DNA of 32,742 nt from Brevundimonas sp. (GTDB lineage: Bacteria; Pseudomonadota; Alphaproteobacteria; Caulobacterales; Caulobacteraceae): positions 1-32,742 of the forward strand of contig NZ_PNLV01000020.1 in the NCBI RefSeq assembly GCF_013823285.1, in the 5' to 3' direction. Positions within the stretch are counted from its first letter, which is position 1; each line of letters opens with the position of its first letter. Under the pieces are notes generated by a model. It searched no databases and had not been told where the DNA came from. It worked only from the letters and a program-made list of their open reading frames with translations. Both the position numbers and the translations under genes were made by a program. Positions 8,145 through 15,883 of the stretch are shown here, in pieces.

Positions 8145-8507
8145 ATGGGGGTGCTCATGGCTGAACGCTCCAAAGGCTCGCTCCTCCGCCGCGTGGTTCT
8201 GGGCGTGACGATAGGCATCGTTGTCGCTGTCGCAAGTCTCGTCGCCGTTGCGATTTACCTCCTGCACGAGGAGCGGAAGTTCTGGATTGACGACGCATAC
8301 GAAACGGCTTCGGCCGGAGCCTTCACCGAGATTCACTTCGGACCGCCGACGCGATTCGATGGTGAAGTGCAGCTTTGCGGCATCGTGGACGGGCGTCCGG
8401 TCCTGTGGACCAGGGCGGGCACAATGCTCGTCGGAGCAGGGTCTCACCCGGATATCAACAACGAAGTCGCCCACCGCTGTCCGCCTGAAAACGCTCCAGA
8501 AGACTGA
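8145..8507 (+). CDS. Hypothetical single-pass membrane-anchored protein
   Basis: I do not recognise this family. The 120-residue product has a basic N-terminus (ERSKGSLLRR), one hydrophobic helix (about residues 17-42) and a C-terminal domain of about 75 residues. Orientation by the positive-inside rule puts that domain in the periplasm. Two cysteines in that domain (GEVQLCGIV and HRCPPE) could pair in a disulfide. An alternative ATG at 8157 (MAERSK) is better placed behind the G-rich AGGATGGGGG and may be the true start. The gene is 8 nt upstream of sfsA on the same strand, so the two could share a transcript. Base composition is slightly less extreme than in neighbouring genes. Confidence 0.65.
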   Translation: MGVLMAERSKGSLLRRVVLGVTIGIVVAVASLVAVAIYLLHEERKFWIDDAYETASAGAFTEIHFGPPTRFDGEVQLCGIVDGRPVLWTRAGTMLVGAGSHPDINNEVAHRCPPENAPED

Positions 8508-8515
8508 CGCGAAAA

Positions 8516-9226
8516 ATGATCTTTCCCGCCCCGCTTGAACGCGGCATCCTGATCCGCCGCTACAAGCGCTTTCTGGCCGATGTGACGCTGGAGGACGGGA
8601 GCGAAACCACCGTCCATGTGCCCAACTCCGGGTCCATGCTGGGCATGAACATGCCCGGCGTGCCGGTGTGGCTGTCCCGTTCGGCGGACCCGAAGCGCAA
8701 GCTGCCCCTGACGCTGGAGATGGTTCAGCTTCCCACCGGGCTGGTGGGGGTCAACACCCTGCGGCCGAACCGGCTGGCCGAGGCGGCGATCCGCGACGGC
8801 GCGATTCCCGCGTTGACCGGCTATGACGTGATCCGGCGCGAGGTCCGCTACGATTCGGACAGCCGCATCGACCTGCTGCTGGAACAACCGGGCCGGGCCC
8901 CGGCCTATGTGGAGGTCAAGAACGTGACCCTCAGCCGCTCACCGGGGCTGGCCGAGTTCCCCGACTGCGTCACCGCGAGGGGCGCCAAGCATCTGGCCGC
9001 GCTGGAGCGGGTGGTGGAGACGGGCGGGCGGGCCGTCATGCTGTTCATCGCCCAGCGCGGGGACTGCGACCGCTTCGTCACCGCCGACGACCTGGACCCG
9101 GCCTATGGCGCGGCCCTGCGTCGCGCCGAGGCGAACGGGGTTGAGGTTCTGTGCTATGGTTGCCATCTGACACCCGAAACGATCCGCCTGAACCGCCCGC
9201 TGGGCCGACCGGGCGCAACAGGTTGA
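8516..9226 (+). CDS. sfsA: SfsA, DNA/RNA nuclease-like sugar fermentation stimulation protein
   Basis: This 236-residue SfsA has the usual family length. The N-terminal OB-like part contains FLADVTLEDG and VHVPNSGSMLGMNMPGVPVWLS. The C-terminal part contains a PD-(D/E)XK-like core (RIDLLLEQPGRAPAYVEVKN, supplying Asp, Glu and Lys) followed by FPDCVTARGAKHLAAL, the SfsA signature. In E. coli overexpression stimulates maltose metabolism and the protein binds DNA; its physiological role is unsettled. The start at 8516 follows the small membrane protein gene by 8 nt. map begins 8 nt after the stop, so the three may form one transcription unit. Confidence 0.95.
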   Translation: MIFPAPLERGILIRRYKRFLADVTLEDGSETTVHVPNSGSMLGMNMPGVPVWLSRSADPKRKLPLTLEMVQLPTGLVGVNTLRPNRLAEAAIRDGAIPALTGYDVIRREVRYDSDSRIDLLLEQPGRAPAYVEVKNVTLSRSPGLAEFPDCVTARGAKHLAALERVVETGGRAVMLFIAQRGDCDRFVTADDLDPAYGAALRRAEANGVEVLCYGCHLTPETIRLNRPLGRPGATG

Positions 9227-9234
9227 ACCGATTG

Positions 9235-10053
9235 ATGTACGAGACCCAGGACGCCGAGCTCTACACCCGCTCGCACACCATCCGCCTTTACCAGCCCGAG
9301 GATTTCGAGGGCATGCGCAAGGCCGGCCGCCTTGTGGCCGAGGCGCTGGACATGATCGGCGAGCACGTAAAGCCGGGCGTCACAACCGGCGAGCTGGACG
9401 ATCTGGTCCGCCAGTTCACCCTGGACAACGGCGGCCTGCCCGCGTGCCTGGGCTACAAGGGCTATACCAAGACCACCTGCATCTCGATCAACCACGTGGT
9501 CTGCCACGGCATCCCCGGCGACAAGGCGCTGAAGGACGGCGACATCGTCAATATCGACCACACGGTGATCGTCGACGGCTGGCACGGCGATTCCAGCCGC
9601 ATGTATGCGGTGGGCGAGATCAACACCCGGGCCAAAAAGCTGATCGACGTGACCTATGAGGCGCTGGACATCGGCCTGAAGCAGGTGAAGCCGGGCAACA
9701 CCTTCGGCGACATCGGCTTCGCCATCCAGAAATACGTCGAGGCCCAGCGCATGTCGGTGGTGCGCGATTTCTGCGGCCACGGCATCGGGCGCGTGTTCCA
9801 CGACAACCCCAACGTCCTGCACTTCGGCCGCCGGGGCGAAGGCGCGGTGCTGAAGCCGGGCATGTTCTTCACCGTCGAGCCCATGGTGAACCTGGGCAAG
9901 CCGGCGGTGAAGGTGCTGTCCGACGGCTGGACCGCGGTGACCCGCGACAAGTCCCTGTCGTCCCAGTGCGAGCACAGCGTGGGCGTCACCGAAGACGGGC
10001 TGGAGATCTTCACCGCCAGCCCGAAGGGGCTGTTCCGGCCGGTGTTCGGCTAA
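9235..10053 (+). CDS. map: Type I methionine aminopeptidase
   Basis: This enzyme removes the initiator methionine from nascent proteins at the ribosome. The 272-residue product carries all five metal ligands of the pita-bread fold: D108 and D119 (in NIDHTVIVDGWHGDSS), H182 (GHGIGR), E215 (FTVEPM) and E246 (QCEHS), plus the substrate-contacting H91 (VCHGIPG). The insert-free type Ia layout and length fit bacterial MAP. I chose ATG 9235 (MYETQDAEL). The open frame extends to 9151 inside sfsA, but that extension has no family resemblance. The gene follows sfsA closely, is probably co-transcribed, and ends just before the RIP-like palindrome pair. Confidence 0.96.
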   Translation: MYETQDAELYTRSHTIRLYQPEDFEGMRKAGRLVAEALDMIGEHVKPGVTTGELDDLVRQFTLDNGGLPACLGYKGYTKTTCISINHVVCHGIPGDKALKDGDIVNIDHTVIVDGWHGDSSRMYAVGEINTRAKKLIDVTYEALDIGLKQVKPGNTFGDIGFAIQKYVEAQRMSVVRDFCGHGIGRVFHDNPNVLHFGRRGEGAVLKPGMFFTVEPMVNLGKPAVKVLSDGWTAVTRDKSLSSQCEHSVGVTEDGLEIFTASPKGLFRPVFG

Positions 10054-10095
10054 GGGCCGCGCAGTCGGCGAACTTGGTCGCCCTTTCACATACTC

Positions 10096-10200
10096 CCGTC
10101 ATCGCCGGGCTTGTCCCGGCGATCCATACGCTCGGGCGGTATGAGACTGAGCCCTGCATTCCGTGACTATGGATTCCCGGCACAAGGCCGGGAATGACGG
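10096..10200. repeat. Inverted pair of RIP-like intergenic palindromes
   Basis: Two 33-nt elements face each other: 10096-10128 and, on the opposite strand, 10168-10200. They match at 27 of 33 positions. Each folds into a perfect 9-bp stem around the same loop CTTGT (arms ATCGCCGGG/CCCGGCGAT and ATTCCCGGC/GCCGGGAAT) flanked by CCGTC and CCATA. They resemble the RIP-type palindromes found between genes in alphaproteobacteria. They lie between the convergent map and HExxH-protein genes and may end both transcripts. Confidence 0.8.
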
Positions 10201-10223
10201 ATGAAAGGGAATGAGGTCTCGGC

Positions 10224-11504
10224 CTATTCCGACACCAGCACGAAATCCCCGTCCCGCGCACCGGGCGCGACCCGCCAGCCCTCCGCCAGATCCAGCGACC
10301 AGCCGTCGCCGCTGAGCGTGTCGCCGTCCCCGGGCGCGGTCACCGTCACCGCGCTCCAGTCGCCGGCGATCAGGGCGCCGTCGGTGACGGTCAGGACGCC
10401 CCAGACGTCGGTGATGGTCGCGGTCGGATAGACCACCCCGTGCGGCGGCAACGGCTGCAGGGTGTTGGGGTCGAAGCTGACCCGGATGTTCTCAAGGGGC
10501 AGGCGCAGCACAGTCCCGGCGACCAGCCGGTCGCTCCAGCGCGTGGTCAGGCCTGCCCGCGCCTCGTGGGCCGCAAGCTCTTCATTGGCCACGGCCTGAC
10601 CGCCATAGGCCGCCGCGGTGCGGGCGAAGAGCGCCACCGGGTCCTCCGGCGCCGCAAAGCCCACGGCAGCGCCCAGCAGGGCGCCCAGATCGGACTGCGC
10701 CGTCAGTCTCTCGCGCCATCCCGGCGCCGCGTCGTCCAGCAGCAGGCCGTAGGCGGGGCCTGACGCATAGGCGAACATGCGGGAGAAGGCGTCGGCTTCC
10801 TCGGCCGCGCGCAGGGTGGCGGCCACGTCCCGGTGCGGATCGACCGCGCCGGACAGCTTCACCCCCGTGTACTCCGCCAGGCCCTCGTTCAGTTCCAGCG
10901 CCCGCTCCTGTTCGGCCCCCGCCTCCCCGGCCTGGGCGTGGCGGGCGGCGCGGAAGATCAGGGCGTCGTGCGTGGCCGTGCGCAGGCCTGCGGCGTCCGG
11001 GGCGGACAGGGCCGCGGCCAGTGCGCGCCATTCGAGCCGCATGGCGATGCGTCCCTCGGGAGTGGCCAGATGGTCCGGCGTGGGCGAGGCCATGGGCAGG
11101 CCCAGTTGGTCCTGAATGCGGTGCCAGCTTTCGTGGGCGATCAGCCCGGCCCGCGTCTCGACCTCGTCCGGCAGGGGCGCCATCAGCATGGTCCAGCGCA
11201 CCCCGTCCCAGTCCACCGCCGTGTTGGCGATCATGACGTCGTCAGGCAGCACCCCCGTGAAGACGCCGTCGGTCTCGGTCAGGGCGTCGCTGTCGCCCGG
11301 CTGACTGGCCACGGCCTGGCGGGTCGCGGGATCGACGATCAGGACCGGCCCGCATAGGCTGACCCCCCACAGGGCGCCGTCGTCGGCCTGACAGATGGCC
11401 TCGGCCTGATCGAACACCGCCCGGGCGTCCATGGCCTCCTGTGCAAAGGCGGGAGAGGCCAGCCCGATCAGCAGGGCGGCGAGAGAGGCGGCGATCGTCT
11501 TCAT
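10224..11504 (-). CDS. Secreted putative zinc metallopeptidase (HExxH)
   Basis: The 426-residue product starts with a signal peptide (MKTIAASLAALLIGLASPAFA, cleavage predicted after AFA), so it acts in the periplasm or outside. A zincin motif, H124-E-S-W-H128, sits in the helix AGLIAHESWHRIQDQLG. Downstream NEGLAEYTG (E207, E211) could supply the third zinc ligand, as in gluzincins. The C-terminal ~100 residues look beta-rich (TITDVWGVLTVTDGALIAGDWSAV). I do not recognise a named family. The ATG at 11504 was preferred over the longer frame to 11591 because it starts exactly at the signal peptide. The gene diverges from radC and converges on map. Substrate unknown. Confidence 0.8.
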   Translation of the reverse strand: MKTIAASLAALLIGLASPAFAQEAMDARAVFDQAEAICQADDGALWGVSLCGPVLIVDPATRQAVASQPGDSDALTETDGVFTGVLPDDVMIANTAVDWDGVRWTMLMAPLPDEVETRAGLIAHESWHRIQDQLGLPMASPTPDHLATPEGRIAMRLEWRALAAALSAPDAAGLRTATHDALIFRAARHAQAGEAGAEQERALELNEGLAEYTGVKLSGAVDPHRDVAATLRAAEEADAFSRMFAYASGPAYGLLLDDAAPGWRERLTAQSDLGALLGAAVGFAAPEDPVALFARTAAAYGGQAVANEELAAHEARAGLTTRWSDRLVAGTVLRLPLENIRVSFDPNTLQPLPPHGVVYPTATITDVWGVLTVTDGALIAGDWSAVTVTAPGDGDTLSGDGWSLDLAEGWRVAPGARDGDFVLVSE

Positions 11505-11625
11505 GCAGATGCTCTTCGCTTTGAATCCGGGCCCAACGGCCTGCGGCCGACTGAACCGATTTCGGTTGTGGCGCGCATAGGTCCCCGGCACTGTGACGGT
11601 CTCAAGGCGGGATCGGGAGGGGCTC

Positions 11626-12351
11626 TTGACCGACGCGGCGCCGAAAGTGGCGAAACCGCACCATGCGGGCCACCGCGAACGCCTGCGCGAGCGGGCGCGG
11701 GGCGGCGGCCTGACCCACCTGCCCGACTATGAGCTGCTGGAGTTGTTCCTGTTCCGCAGCCAGCCCCAGGGCGACGTGAAGCCCATCGCCAAGGCCCTGC
11801 TGGCGCGGTTCGGCTCGCTTTCCGCCGTGCTGGCCGCCTCGGTGGAGGACCTGATGACCGTCCGGGCCGAGGACTCCAAAGGCCGCATGAAGGGCGTCGG
11901 CGCCGAAACCGCACTGGATCTGGCGGCCCTGCACGAGGTCAGCCGCCGGGTGGCCCGTGAACCGGCGGCAAGACGCACCGTCATCTCGTCCTGGACCGCG
12001 CTGACAGCCTATGTGCGGGTGGCCCTGCAGCACGAACCCCGCGAGCAGTTCCGGGTGCTGTATCTGGACAGGAAGAACCAGCTGATTCTGGACGAGGTGC
12101 TCAATCGCGGCACCGTGGACCACGCCCCGGTCTATCCCCGCGAGGTGGTGCGCCGGGCGCTGGAGGTGTCGGCCAGCGCCGTCATCCTCGTCCACAACCA
12201 CCCGTCCGGCGATCCGACACCCAGCCGCGCCGACATCCAGATGACAAAGCAGATCATCGAGGCCGCGCGCGCCCTAGGCGTGGAGGTGCATGATCACCTG
12301 GTCGTGGGCCGCGAAGGCGTCTCCAGCTTCCGCCAGCTGGGGCTGATGTGA
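11626..12351 (+). CDS. radC: RadC family JAB-domain protein
   Basis: RadC proteins combine an N-terminal helix-hairpin-helix region with a C-terminal MPN/JAB-like metalloprotease domain. Despite the name, a role in DNA repair is not established. Visible features are GHRERLRERA near the N-terminus, LPDYELLELFLFRSQP, GVGAETALDLAALHEV (HhH-like), and the metal-binding motif LVHNHPSGDPTPSRAD with H190, H192 and D203. TTG 11626 is preferred because GGGAGGGG lies just upstream (core 5 nt away) and the protein then starts MTDAAPKVAK. The frame also offers a GTG at 11593 without a good ribosome site. The stop overlaps the start of the GNAT gene (TGATG), so the two are coupled. Confidence 0.92.
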   Translation: MTDAAPKVAKPHHAGHRERLRERARGGGLTHLPDYELLELFLFRSQPQGDVKPIAKALLARFGSLSAVLAASVEDLMTVRAEDSKGRMKGVGAETALDLAALHEVSRRVAREPAARRTVISSWTALTAYVRVALQHEPREQFRVLYLDRKNQLILDEVLNRGTVDHAPVYPREVVRRALEVSASAVILVHNHPSGDPTPSRADIQMTKQIIEAARALGVEVHDHLVVGREGVSSFRQLGLM

Positions 12352-12905
12352 TGATCGAACCCATGGGACCACCGGCGCGCTCGACCACCGTGGAGACCGC
12401 GCGGCTGGTCATGACGCCGGTGTCCCTGACCGACCTGCCCGACATCGTCGCCCTGTGGCGCGAGCCGGACGTCTATCGCCACATCGGCGGCCGGGCTTTC
12501 AGCGAGGAGGACTGCTGGAACCGGCTGCTGCGCGACATCGGGCACTGGGCCGCCATGGGCCATGGCCTGTGGACCGTGCGCATGAAGGCCACGGGGACCT
12601 ATGCGGGTGTGGTCGGCTTTGCGGACTTCCGGCGCGAGATGAACCCGTCCTTCGGCGACGCGCCCGAGGGCGGCTGGGTCATGGCCCCCTGGACCCAGCG
12701 GCAGGGTCTGGCGTCCGAGGCCGTGGGCGCGGCGCTGGAGTGGGTGGAGGCGGCGCTGGATCCGCCGCGCACCGTCTGCATGATCGCGCCCGACAATCAG
12801 CCGTCGCTGCGCCTGGCCGACCGCTTCGGCTACGCGCCCTATGCGGCGACCCGGTACAAGGGGTCCGAGGTGATCCTGCTGGAGCGGCCGCGCGGGACGC
12901 CCTGA
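12351..12905 (+). CDS. GNAT acetyltransferase, RimJ/RimL-like
   Basis: The 184-residue protein has the layout of RimJ/RimL-type N-acetyltransferases. It opens ETARLVMTPVSLTDLPDIVALWREPDVYRHIGG, then has beta strands around GVVGFADF, the acetyl-CoA-binding segment GWVMAPWTQRQGLASEAVGAALEW (the Q-x-x-G-x-A loop), and a final PDNQPSLRLADRFGY motif. The substrate (ribosomal protein, aminoglycoside or small amine) cannot be read from sequence. The ATG at 12351 overlaps the radC stop by one base; a GTG at 12348 is also possible. It is followed by an inverted repeat that may end the transcript. Confidence 0.88.
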   Translation: MIEPMGPPARSTTVETARLVMTPVSLTDLPDIVALWREPDVYRHIGGRAFSEEDCWNRLLRDIGHWAAMGHGLWTVRMKATGTYAGVVGFADFRREMNPSFGDAPEGGWVMAPWTQRQGLASEAVGAALEWVEAALDPPRTVCMIAPDNQPSLRLADRFGYAPYAATRYKGSEVILLERPRGTP

Positions 12906-12938
12906 GACGGGCGTTGTCGGATTCCGCCTCCCCGTCTC
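12904..12938 (+). terminator. Possible weak terminator after the GNAT gene
   Basis: GAGACGGG (12904-12911) is perfectly complementary to CCCGTCTC (12931-12938) across a 19-nt loop. It begins inside the GNAT stop codon. There is no T-tract, so any termination would be weak or Rho-assisted. Confidence 0.3.
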
Positions 12939-12997
12939 GCGTTCACCGGCCTCCACCGCAACCGCAACGCTCGGCCCGCGTTAAGGTCAAGCTCGTG

Positions 12998-13013
12998 CCC
13001 GGCCTTCGCCGGG
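12998..13013. repeat. Short GC hairpin upstream of the small membrane protein gene
   Basis: CCCGGC (12998-13003), loop CTTC, GCCGGG (13008-13013) form a perfect 6-bp stem 22 nt before the ATG at 13036. It could be a transcript end for the upstream gene or part of a 5' leader. It shares the CCGG-CTT-CCGG look of the RIP-like elements but is shorter. Confidence 0.4.
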
Positions 13014-13035
13014 TGGGGCCTCAGGATATTCTCCC

Positions 13036-13233
13036 ATGGCTGTTCGTCGCGCCGGTCTGCCCCTCACCGCTCCCTCCGTACCCCTGTTCGCCATCGCGGT
13101 GGTCCTGGCGGTTCTGGCCATGCTGGTCCAGTACGGCGGCATCGACATCCCGGTCATCAGCGAGCACGCATTCAACACCCTCGCCGTGGCCTTCGCGATC
13201 CTGACCGCTGGCGTCCTGCTGCGCGGAGCCTGA
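13036..13233 (+). CDS. Small two-helix membrane protein
   Basis: The product is 65 residues. There is a short basic N-terminus (MAVRRAG) and a first helix (about 13-33, PSVPLFAIAVVLAVLAMLVQY). A loop GGIDIPVISEHAF follows, then a second helix (about 47-62) ending LLRGA. The central IPVIS-x-HAF loop followed by a helix ending in LLRG(A/L) is a layout I recall from small conserved alphaproteobacterial membrane proteins, so I think it is a real gene. Function is unknown. It lies between the GNAT gene and a convergent GST. Confidence 0.7.
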   Translation: MAVRRAGLPLTAPSVPLFAIAVVLAVLAMLVQYGGIDIPVISEHAFNTLAVAFAILTAGVLLRGA

Positions 13234-13289
13234 TGGAGCGAGGCTGGCCCCGGCCATGACGATGTTGGGGGTCTTCGCGAAGCGCCTTG

Positions 13290-13946
13290 CTACCCGGCCA
13301 GCTCCGCCCGGCCCGCTGCTTCCCATTCCAGAAAATCCGGCTGGCTCAGCAGGGCGTCCATATAGGCCGCCGCCGTCCCGTCATCGCCGTGGGCGGTCAG
13401 GTCGATGCGGAAATGGCGGAAGCGGGCGGCCACCGGGGTGAAGAAGGCGTCGGCCACGGACCAGTCCCCGAACAGGAACGGCCCGCCCTGGCCGGAGCGG
13501 GCCTTCGCGTCCTTCCACATGTCGATCATGCGGCGGATGTCGTCGGAGAGGGCGTCGGACGGCGCGTGGGGCTGGTCCTGCACCACGCACATGGGATGGT
13601 CCGGGGCCATGCCCAGCTCGCTCCGCAGGGTTCCGAAAGCCGAGTGCATCTCGCACACCGTGGCGCGCGCCACCCAGCGGGCATGCGGTGCGGCAGGCCA
13701 CAGGGGCGCGTCAGGATATCGCTCCTCGGCCCACAGGGTGATGGCCAGGGAATCCCAGATGGTGACGCCGTCCACCTCAAGCGCCGGCACCTTGCCCGCC
13801 GGGGCGTGGCGGGCGATGGCCTCGGCTGTGTCGGGGCGGTTCAGGCCCACCATGACCTCGTCGAATTCGGCCCCGCAGCGCTTCAGCACCAGCCACGGGC
13901 GCAGCGACCAGGTGGAATAGGCCTTGTCTCCCAGGATCAGCTTCAT
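13290..13946 (-). CDS. Glutathione S-transferase family protein
   Basis: This 218-residue two-domain GST has an N-terminal thioredoxin-like domain (about 1-78) with a Ser-rich active-site turn DKAYSTWSLRPWL and the glutathione-binding cis-proline motif AGKVPALEVDG, followed by IWDSLAI. The helical C-terminal domain contains FGDWSVADAFFTPVAARF, the conserved Asp-bearing N-capping box. The S-T-W-S-L-R-P-W opening is found in a poorly characterised bacterial GST subgroup distinct from the beta class at 24924. The physiological substrate is unknown. The gene diverges from purB with a 92-nt gap that must hold both promoters. Confidence 0.9.
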   Translation of the reverse strand: MKLILGDKAYSTWSLRPWLVLKRCGAEFDEVMVGLNRPDTAEAIARHAPAGKVPALEVDGVTIWDSLAITLWAEERYPDAPLWPAAPHARWVARATVCEMHSAFGTLRSELGMAPDHPMCVVQDQPHAPSDALSDDIRRMIDMWKDAKARSGQGGPFLFGDWSVADAFFTPVAARFRHFRIDLTAHGDDGTAAAYMDALLSQPDFLEWEAAGRAELAG

Positions 13947-14038
13947 GACGGGGCTCCCTTTCTGTCGGGGCCTGAATGGACCCGGCCCGGATTCGCCGCA
14001 ACCTTGACTCCCCGGCCCCGGCGACGGAAACGGCGCCC

Positions 14039-15337
14039 ATGATCATCCGCTATTCCCGCCCCGAAGCCGTCGCCATCTGGTCCCAGGAGACCAAATATTC
14101 GATCTGGTTCGAGATCGAGGCCCACGCCGCCACGAAGATGGCCGAGCTGGGCGTGATCCCGAAGGCGGCCGCCGAGGCCCTGTGGGCCAAGGGCAAGGAC
14201 GTGATCTGGGACGCCGACCGCATCGACGAGATCGAGCGCACCACCAAGCACGACGTCATCGCCTTCCTGACCCATGTGTCCGAGACGGTGGGCGAGGAAG
14301 CCCGCTTCCTGCACCAGGGCATGACCTCCTCGGACGTCCTGGACACCTGTTTCGCGGTCCAGCTGGCCCGTTCGACGGATCTGCTGCTGGCGGGCGTGGA
14401 CCGGGTGCAGGCGGCGCTGGAGACCCGCGCGAAGGAGCACAAATACACCGTCACCGTGGGCCGTTCGCACGGCATCCACGCCGAGCCGGTGACCTTCGGC
14501 CTCAAGCTGGCCGGCTATCACGCCGAGTTCCAGCGGGCGCGCCGCCGTCTGGTGACGGCGCGCGAGGAGATCGCCACCTGCGCCATCTCGGGCGCGGTGG
14601 GCACCTTCGCCAATGTGGACCCGGCGGTTGAGGTCTATGTGGCCGAACAGATGGGCCTGTCGGTGGAGCCGGTCTCGACCCAGGTGATCCCGCGCGACCG
14701 GCATGCCGCCTATTTCGCGGCCCTTGGCGTGGTCGCCTCGTCCATCGAGCGTCTGGCCACCGAGATCCGTCACCTGCAGCGCACCGAGGTGCTGGAGGCG
14801 GAGGAGTTCTTCGACAAGGGCCAGAAGGGCTCGTCGGCCATGCCGCACAAGCGCAACCCGATCCTGACCGAGAACCTGACCGGCCTGGCCCGTCTGGTCC
14901 GCTCCGCCGTGACCCCCGCAATGGAAAATGTTGCGCTGTGGCACGAACGGGACATCAGCCACTCCTCGGTGGAGCGGGGCATCGGCCCGGACGCCACCGT
15001 GCATCTGGATTTCGCCCTGCACCGCATGGCCGGCGTGATCGAGCGGCTGAACGTCTATCCCGAGAACATGCAGAAGAATTTGGACCGTCTGGGCGGGCTG
15101 GTGTTCTCGCAGCGGGTCATGCTGGCCCTGACCCAGGCGGGCATCAGCCGCGAGGACGCCTATGCGGCGGTGCAGGAGAACGCCATGAAGGTCTGGCGCG
15201 GCGAGGGCCGGTTCCTGGACTTCCTCAAGGCCGACGACCGGGTGACCCTGGGCGACGCGGACCTGGAGGCCCTGTTCGATCTGGGCTACCACACCAAGCA
15301 CGTGGACACGGTGTTCCAGCGCGTGTTCGGCGACTGA
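14039..15337 (+). CDS. purB: Adenylosuccinate lyase
   Basis: PurB catalyses two beta-eliminations: SAICAR to AICAR plus fumarate, and adenylosuccinate to AMP plus fumarate. The 432-residue length matches the bacterial form. Landmarks are H71 (TKHDVIAF), MTSSDVLDT, the catalytic H144 (GRSHGIHAEP), and the flexible signature loop KGSSAMPHKRNP carrying the catalytic serine (S265 or S266). ATG 14039 gives the standard N-terminus MIIRYSRPEAVAIW; the 21-codon extension upstream is not homologous-looking. The next purine genes, purC and purS, lie 1.9 kb downstream on the same strand, but three unrelated genes intervene. Confidence 0.98.
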   Translation: MIIRYSRPEAVAIWSQETKYSIWFEIEAHAATKMAELGVIPKAAAEALWAKGKDVIWDADRIDEIERTTKHDVIAFLTHVSETVGEEARFLHQGMTSSDVLDTCFAVQLARSTDLLLAGVDRVQAALETRAKEHKYTVTVGRSHGIHAEPVTFGLKLAGYHAEFQRARRRLVTAREEIATCAISGAVGTFANVDPAVEVYVAEQMGLSVEPVSTQVIPRDRHAAYFAALGVVASSIERLATEIRHLQRTEVLEAEEFFDKGQKGSSAMPHKRNPILTENLTGLARLVRSAVTPAMENVALWHERDISHSSVERGIGPDATVHLDFALHRMAGVIERLNVYPENMQKNLDRLGGLVFSQRVMLALTQAGISREDAYAAVQENAMKVWRGEGRFLDFLKADDRVTLGDADLEALFDLGYHTKHVDTVFQRVFGD

Positions 15338-15354
15338 GCAGGGAGCCGTGAAGA

Positions 15355-15717
15355 ATGCCGTTGATGCTGTGGATGTTCGCCGTGGCTGTGGGGCAGACGT
15401 CCGGGGCGGGCTCGCAGGCTGAGCTGCCCGCTCTTCAACAGACCATGAACCAGCGTGAGGTTCAGCGGTGCTCCCGCAGCGGCCAGACAGCGGACGCCAG
15501 TCTGCGTCTGTATGGCGCGACGGTCCTGCTGGAATGCGTCGTGGGCGCAGATGGCTCGCCAGAGCGCTGCGAGGTGCTGAATCCGACGCCCGCGGCCCAG
15601 CGCCACGAGGCGGTCTTTCAATGCATGGCGTCCCATCTCCGCTGGGCCCACGCCGACGGCACCTCGGCCGAAGGGCGGACCGTGCGCACCACCTTGCGGG
15701 TTCAGGGCACGTGGTGA
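15355..15717 (+). CDS. Secreted small protein with a TonB-C-like domain
   Basis: The 120-residue product has a short hydrophobic N-terminus (MLWMFAVAVGQTSGAG) that may be a signal peptide, then a domain of about 85 residues. The segment LLECVVGADGSPERCEVLNPTPAAQRHEAVFQC then RTVRTTLRVQ resembles the TonB C-terminal fold: a DG-turn between strands, a helix, and a final strand. The TonB membrane anchor and Pro-rich linker are absent. Four cysteines (RCSRS, LECVV, ERCEV, QCMAS) could form disulfides. GGGAG lies 9 nt before the ATG, 17 nt after purB, so the two may be co-transcribed. The fold assignment is tentative. Confidence 0.65.
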   Translation: MPLMLWMFAVAVGQTSGAGSQAELPALQQTMNQREVQRCSRSGQTADASLRLYGATVLLECVVGADGSPERCEVLNPTPAAQRHEAVFQCMASHLRWAHADGTSAEGRTVRTTLRVQGTW

Positions 15718-15883
15718 AAGCGCCTGAAACCGACGCCCGGCCGCAAAGAAATTTCAGCTTCATCGACGGACGCTGATCACGCGCCGCGCACATTTATTTG
15801 ATCGCGACCGCATCCTTTCGGGGCCTCGATCAGTACCTCCTGTGAGCCGCCATTCGACGCGGTGATGCTGGGAGAGAAACCTG

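Noticed and set aside
13273-13282. The palindrome CTTCGCGAAG between convergent genes
   Set aside because: Ten bases with no loop and no T-tract is within chance for this GC content; not enough for a terminator or site.
13943-15793. A 616-codon open frame on the minus strand opposite purB
   Set aside because: It lies across the secure purB gene and its neighbour, lacks any recognisable motif and has shadow-frame composition.
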